A stretch of 64,000 bases of DNA from Bacteroidales bacterium. GTDB lineage: Bacteria; Bacteroidota; Bacteroidia; Bacteroidales; UBA932. The translations under genes and the position numbers were made by a program. Below are positions 59,698 through 64,000 of the stretch, in pieces (position 1 is the stretch's first letter; the number at the start of each line of letters is the position of its first letter). The notes below the pieces were generated by a model. It was not told the DNA's origin. It made no database searches and saw only the letters and a list, made by a program, of their open reading frames with translations. The stretch is from contig JAFZIO010000051.1 in assembly GCA_017554335.1 (NCBI GenBank), forward strand, positions 35,771-99,770, given 5' to 3'.

Positions 59698-60884
59698 AAA
59701 AGTCAGTCTGCCTTTATTTCCAGGTCCATCAGCCTACAAGACTCCGTCAGTATCGCTTCTTCGATATAGGCAAGGACTCTCATTATTATGATGATTTTGC
59801 CAACAGGACTATCCTGAAGAGGGTGGCCCAGAAGTGCTATCTTCCTATGAACGAGCTGCTTCTGGAGGCAATCACCAAGACCAAGGGCAAGTTCAAGGTG
59901 GCTTTTTCCATCTCCGGTTCGGCGCTCGAGCAGTTCGACCGCTACGCCCCCGAGGTGCTGGACAGCTTCCGCAAGCTGGCCGCCACGGGCAAGGTGGAGT
60001 TCCTTTGCGAGACCTACTATCACTCCCTGGCATCCCTTGCCTCTCCTTCTGAGTTCGTACATCAGGTAGAGAAGCACAAGGCCCATATCAAAGATGCACT
60101 CGGCGTAGAGCCTGTCACTTTCCGCAATACAGAGCTCATTTATTCCGATGCAATTGCACGCCAGGTCTACGATCTCGGCTTCAAGACCATGTTGACCGAG
60201 GGCGCCCGCCACATCATGGGCTGGCAGAGCCCCAACTACGTCTATACAGCCGCTTCGCAGCCCAAGCTGCGCCTGCTGCTCCGCAACTACGGCTTGAGCG
60301 ACGACATCGCGTTCCGCTTCTCCAACAAGGGCTGGAGCGAATGGCCGCTTACCGCCGACAAGTTTGTGGGCTGGCTGGAGGAAGCAGAGGGCGATATCGT
60401 AAACCTCTTCATGGACTACGAGACCTTCGGCGAGCATCAGACCGCAGAGAGCGGCATCTTCGATTTCATGCGTGCCCTGCCCGCGGCAGTCATCAAGGCC
60501 GGAATGGACTTCGTGACCCCCGCACAGGCCGTCAAGAATATCAAACCGGTTGACAGCCTCAGCGTGCCCGATCCCATTTCATGGGCCGACGAGGAGCGCG
60601 ACCTCAGCGCCTGGCTGGGCAACGAGCTGCAGCAGGACGCATACAACAAGCTTTACCGTCTTACCGAGAAGCTCGCCCTTATAAACGATCCCGAGCTTTG
60701 GGCAGACTTCGGTCACCTGCAGGAGAGCGACCATCTCTACTACATGTGCACCAAATTCTTCTCCGACGGTGAGATTCATAAGCGCTTCAGCCCTTACGAC
60801 ACTCCCTTCGAGGCGTTCATCAATTACATGAACGTCCTCAGTGATTTCATTATCAGAATAAATTATGCAGAACAACAGATTTGA
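59694..60884 (+). CDS. GH57 alpha-glucan-acting enzyme
   Basis: This 396-residue protein is a short GH57 family member. It has YFQVHQPTRLRQYRFF at the N-terminus, FSISGSALEQFDRYAPEV, CETYYHSLASL, TFRNTELIYSD (with the likely nucleophile Glu) and LFMDYETFGEHQ (likely acid Asp). GH57 enzymes include alpha-amylases, 4-alpha-glucanotransferases and branching enzymes. In this operon it may trim or rearrange glycogen chains. No signal peptide, so cytoplasmic. It starts by ATGA overlap with the synthase. Confidence 0.92.
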   Translation: MKKSVCLYFQVHQPTRLRQYRFFDIGKDSHYYDDFANRTILKRVAQKCYLPMNELLLEAITKTKGKFKVAFSISGSALEQFDRYAPEVLDSFRKLAATGKVEFLCETYYHSLASLASPSEFVHQVEKHKAHIKDALGVEPVTFRNTELIYSDAIARQVYDLGFKTMLTEGARHIMGWQSPNYVYTAASQPKLRLLLRNYGLSDDIAFRFSNKGWSEWPLTADKFVGWLEEAEGDIVNLFMDYETFGEHQTAESGIFDFMRALPAAVIKAGMDFVTPAQAVKNIKPVDSLSVPDPISWADEERDLSAWLGNELQQDAYNKLYRLTEKLALINDPELWADFGHLQESDHLYYMCTKFFSDGEIHKRFSPYDTPFEAFINYMNVLSDFIIRINYAEQQI

Positions 60885-63429
60885 TGTTAGCGATCCGGCA
60901 TGGAAAAGCGTGATGGTCACGCGTCACCTCCCGGAAGAGCTTTCAGGACTTGAAACCCTTTGCAAGAACCTTTGGTGGTGCTGGAATGAGGACGCCAAAC
61001 TGCTTTTCAAGTCCATAGATTCGGATATCTGGCACACTTCGGGCCACAATCCGATGGCAATACTTGACAAGGTAAGTCTCAAGAGATACAACGAACTGGC
61101 CAAGGACGTCTCCTTCCTCTCCCGCCTGGCGGCAGTGATGGACGAGTTCAACAGCTACATGGCGCTCAAGAAAGAGCGTACCGAGCCCTCCGTAGCCTAT
61201 TTCTGTATGGAGTACGGCCTTGAGACGTCCCTTAAAATATATTCCGGCGGTCTGGGTATCCTGGCAGGTGACTACCTGAAGGAGAGTTCCGACATGAACG
61301 TGAACATGGTGGCCGTCGGCTTGCTTTACCGCTACGGTTACTTCACCCAGCGCATTACGCCCCAGGGCAACCAGGTGGCTGAATACGATGCCCAGGACTT
61401 CCTCAAGATCCCTGCCGAGCCCGTGCTCGACGAGAACGACAACTGGAAAACCATCCACATGGCCCTGCCCGGCCGTGAGATGACCGCCCGTATCTGGAAG
61501 GTGGCAGTCGGCCGTACCGACCTCTACCTGCTCGATACCGACTTCGAGGCCAACCTGCCGGAAGACCGCCAGGTAACCCACCAGCTCTACGGTGGCGACT
61601 GGGAGAACCGCCTGAAGCAGGAAATCCTGCTCGGAATCGGCGGCGTGAGGGCCCTGCGCCTGCTGGGCCTCAATCCCACCATCTACCATTACAACGAAGG
61701 CCATGCGGCATTCGCCGGTCTGGAGCGCCTTCGCGAGTACATCCAGGAGAAGCATTTGGACTTCAACGAATCCCTGGAGCTCATTCGCGCGAGCGGTCTC
61801 TTCACCACACATACTCCTGTTCCCGCCGGCCACGATTCCTTCGACGAAGGTCTGCTGTCCAAGTATCTGGGACATTATCCCGGCCGCTTCGGTATAGACT
61901 GGGGCACTCTCCTGTCGCTCGGTAAGATTCATCCCGACAACCGTGACGAGAAGTTCAGCATGAGCGTACTGGCCGCCAACATGAGCCAGAACGTGAACGG
62001 CGTGTCCATGCTTCACGGAAAGGTGAGCCAGGATATCTTCAAGGATATGTACAAGGGTTACCTTCCCGAGGAACTGCATATCAGTTATGTGACCAACGGT
62101 GTGCACTATGCCACCTGGGCCGCACGCGACTGGAAGGCCATCCACTACAAGGTGTTCGGCCCTGAATTCCGCACCGGCCATTACGACAAGAGCTGCTTCG
62201 ACCGCATCTACAAGGTAAGCGACGACGAAATCTGGAGCGTACGCAAGGTGCTCAAGGACGAGCTCGTGAAGACCGTCACCGAGCGCATCTCCGATCCCGC
62301 CCTCTGCAGCCACTATACTCCTACCCAGATAGTCAAGATTAACGAGACTTTCCGTCCCGACGTGCTTACCATCGGCTTCGCACGCCGTTTCGCAACTTAT
62401 AAGCGTGCAACCCTCATTTTCAGCGACCTGGACCGCCTGGACGCTATCGTGAACAACCCCGAGCGCCCCGTGCAGTTCGTATTCGCCGGCAAGGCCCATC
62501 CCGCCGACGGTGCCGGACAGGAGTTCCTGAAGCAGATCATAGAGATTTCCAAGCAGGACAGGTTCCTCGGACGCATAGTCTTCGTTCCCGGATACGATAT
62601 CCGTCTTGCAAAGCGTCTCGTCCAGGGTGTGGACGTATGGCTCAATAACCCTACCCGTCCTCTCGAGGCTTCCGGTACTTCCGGAGAGAAGGCCGCCATG
62701 AACGGCGTCATGCATTTCTCCGTGCTCGACGGATGGTGGGTCGAGGGCTACCAGGAAGACGCCGGCTGGGCACTTCCTATGGAGCGCACCTACGACGACC
62801 AGCAGTACCAGAACGAGCTTGATGCCGCAACCATCTATGCCACAATAGAGAACGAGATCGCCCCGGCCTACTACAACTTCAACGACCGCACGCACATCTC
62901 CAAGGAATGGGTGGGCTACATCAAGAACACCATTGCCAAGGTGGCCAGCAACTTCACCACCAACCGCATGCTGACGGATTACTGCAACCAGTACTATCTG
63001 CCCCAGGCGGAAAGGTATAACGCTCTTGTAGCCAACAATAACAAGAAGGCCAAGGAGATGGCTGCCTGGAAGCAGAAGGTGCTGTCTGAGTGGAACAACA
63101 TCCGTGTTGTCTCCTGCCAGCAGCCGGACGCCTCCTACATAGTGTCCAAGAACGATCCCATCCACGGCGAGGTTGTGCTCGACCTTGGACGTCTGAAACC
63201 GGAAGACATAGGCGTGGAGATGATTTTCGCCACCAGCGATGCAAAGGGAGCGCTGCATATCCAGGAGGTTCAGCAGTACGACGTAGTGGATTATGCGGAC
63301 GGTATCGCCCGTTATGCCACTTCCGTGCAGCCTGAGCGTACAGGTATGTACCAGGTTGGCATCCGCATGTATGCCAGCAACCCGGCTCTGCCTCACCGTC
63401 AGGACTTCCCGCTCGTCAAATGGCTGTAG
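60865..63429 (+). CDS. glgP: Alpha-glucan (glycogen) phosphorylase, GT35
   Basis: This 854-residue enzyme resembles the archaeal/bacterial short phosphorylases. It has VAYFCMEYGLETSLKIYSGGLGILAGDYLKESSDM, HYNEGHAAFAGLERLREY, FTTHTPVPAGHD, FARRFATYKRA, and the phosphate/PLP region RPLEASGTSGEKAAMNGVMHFSVLDGWWVEGY. It releases glucose 1-phosphate from alpha-1,4-glucan. The start at 60865 overlaps the GH57 gene by 20 bases; the stop overlaps ribF by 10. It completes a synthesis/breakdown set for storage glycogen. Confidence 0.95.
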   Translation: MQNNRFDVSDPAWKSVMVTRHLPEELSGLETLCKNLWWCWNEDAKLLFKSIDSDIWHTSGHNPMAILDKVSLKRYNELAKDVSFLSRLAAVMDEFNSYMALKKERTEPSVAYFCMEYGLETSLKIYSGGLGILAGDYLKESSDMNVNMVAVGLLYRYGYFTQRITPQGNQVAEYDAQDFLKIPAEPVLDENDNWKTIHMALPGREMTARIWKVAVGRTDLYLLDTDFEANLPEDRQVTHQLYGGDWENRLKQEILLGIGGVRALRLLGLNPTIYHYNEGHAAFAGLERLREYIQEKHLDFNESLELIRASGLFTTHTPVPAGHDSFDEGLLSKYLGHYPGRFGIDWGTLLSLGKIHPDNRDEKFSMSVLAANMSQNVNGVSMLHGKVSQDIFKDMYKGYLPEELHISYVTNGVHYATWAARDWKAIHYKVFGPEFRTGHYDKSCFDRIYKVSDDEIWSVRKVLKDELVKTVTERISDPALCSHYTPTQIVKINETFRPDVLTIGFARRFATYKRATLIFSDLDRLDAIVNNPERPVQFVFAGKAHPADGAGQEFLKQIIEISKQDRFLGRIVFVPGYDIRLAKRLVQGVDVWLNNPTRPLEASGTSGEKAAMNGVMHFSVLDGWWVEGYQEDAGWALPMERTYDDQQYQNELDAATIYATIENEIAPAYYNFNDRTHISKEWVGYIKNTIAKVASNFTTNRMLTDYCNQYYLPQAERYNALVANNNKKAKEMAAWKQKVLSEWNNIRVVSCQQPDASYIVSKNDPIHGEVVLDLGRLKPEDIGVEMIFATSDAKGALHIQEVQQYDVVDYADGIARYATSVQPERTGMYQVGIRMYASNPALPHRQDFPLVKWL

Positions 63430-64000
63430 TCGCCACAGGCTTCTTCGACGGTGTCCATCCCGGGCACCGTCTTGTAATAGACACTCTGCTTTCCGAAGCG
63501 CGTTCGCGCGGGGAGCAGAGTGTGGTCGTTACTTTCTGGCCCCATCCGAGGGCCGTGCTGCAGAGTGACGCCGACTCGCTCCGCTACCTCAGCACCAGGG
63601 CAGGAAAGGATACCCTTCTCCGGGCCATGGGCGTCGACAGGGTGGAAACGGTGCCTTTCTCCAGGCATTTTGCTTCAATGTCAGCCGCCGATTACCTGGA
63701 CATGCTGCGCAACGACTTCGGATGCACCAAGCTGGTGCTCGGTTACGACACCCGCTTCGGCTGCGAGCAGGCCGGCCCCCAGGAAATAGCTGAGCTGGCC
63801 GCCCGTAGCGGCATGGAGGCGGTAATCACCCCTCCCGTCTGTATAGACGGCGCTCCGGTGTCCAGCAGTCGCATACGTTCCGCACTTGAAGAAGGGGACG
63901 TGGTGAAGGCTGCCAGGCTGCTCGGCAGGCCTTACCGCCTGTACGGCGTGGTGGTGGCCGGCAACCGTCTGGGGCGCACTATAGGATTCCCTACCGCCAA
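63420..64000 (+). CDS. ribF: Bifunctional riboflavin kinase/FAD synthetase (partial, runs off the right edge)
   Basis: An open frame from ATG 63420 reads 193 codons without stop. It has the FAD synthetase nucleotidyltransferase motif ATGFFDGVHPGHR at its N-terminus, VTFWPHPRAVL, LVLGYDTRFG, VSSSRIRSALEEGDV, and the beginning of the riboflavin kinase domain, GNRLGRTIGFPTA. The N-terminus is a little shorter than in many RibF proteins, which carry about ten more residues before FFDGVH. The start lies inside glgP, 10 bases before its stop, so RibF is coupled to the glycogen operon. Confidence 0.93.
   Translation, partial: MAVVATGFFDGVHPGHRLVIDTLLSEARSRGEQSVVVTFWPHPRAVLQSDADSLRYLSTRAGKDTLLRAMGVDRVETVPFSRHFASMSAADYLDMLRNDFGCTKLVLGYDTRFGCEQAGPQEIAELAARSGMEAVITPPVCIDGAPVSSSRIRSALEEGDVVKAARLLGRPYRLYGVVVAGNRLGRTIGFPTA

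Noticed and set aside
60943-63396. 817-residue minus-strand open frame
   Set aside because: It is fully antisense to glgP, which has clear phosphorylase motifs. Long antisense frames are expected here from the GC-rich codon use.

Overview
The window is a stretch of bacterial chromosome from the phylum Bacteroidota, most likely order Bacteroidales. The support is internal. Many genes follow the Bacteroidota promoter pattern (-33 TTTG or TTG, 19-20 bp spacer, -7 TAnnTTTG), Shine-Dalgarno sequences are rare, there is a SusC/SusD glycan-uptake locus, and there are Bacteroidota-type families (DUF4783, DUF3667, FeoAB fusion, Fibrobacter/Bacteroidetes major paralogous domains). The DNA looks fairly GC-rich and coding density is high. 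I see no prophage, insertion sequence, CRISPR array or rRNA operon. Species cannot be named from the sequence alone.

Layout. 1-5 kb: end of an unidentified gene, an NfnAB/SudAB-type flavo-iron-sulfur pair, a small lipoprotein, a fused 3-dehydroquinate dehydratase/EPSP synthase, and tRNA-Leu(CAA) followed by a hairpin and a 51-bp-period tandem repeat. 5-20 kb: accessory and envelope genes, namely a BNR-repeat lipoprotein, SDR oxidoreductase, RidA, a HAD phosphatase, DUF3667 membrane protein, a large lipoprotein with three major paralogous domains, a glycerophosphodiesterase, FeoAB with a small Cys-rich partner, a repeat-rich secreted protein, a GH92 mannosidase, a lipocalin-like lipoprotein and a lipoprotein tyrosine phosphatase. 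20-26.6 kb: tRNA-Met(CAT), the rplM-rpsI-rpsB-tsf operon, and efp, ispH and cmk. 26.6-32.3 kb: a sigma-54-type response regulator without a DNA-binding domain and, divergently, rlmH plus an NtrY-like histidine kinase. 32.4-33.4 kb: a bile acid:sodium symporter-family transporter.

33.4-48.9 kb is a complete polysaccharide utilization locus: a membrane-anchored TPR/HTH regulator (DUF6377-like), SusC, SusD, a surface glycan-binding lipoprotein with an internal near-identical duplication, GH16, GH3, a CotH-kinase-like lipoprotein and GH30. The enzyme set points to beta-1,3/1,6-glucan (laminarin or fungal wall glucan). 48.9-52.9 kb: engB, prs, a small membrane protein, der and an alpha/beta hydrolase. 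53-63.4 kb: exonuclease VII (xseA, xseB) leading by overlapping reading frames into a glycogen/alpha-glucan operon: branching enzyme, debranching enzyme, glycogen synthase-like glycosyltransferase, GH57 enzyme and alpha-glucan phosphorylase. The window ends inside ribF.

The points most worth a second look are the AroD-AroA fusion, a GC-rich palindromic segment inserted in frame in exonuclease VII, the NtrC-like regulator lacking its HTH, the CotH gene inside a beta-glucan locus, and several strong unexplained inverted repeats (32290-32373, 48890-48926, 5113-5249). All assignments come from reading the sequence; no database search was possible.
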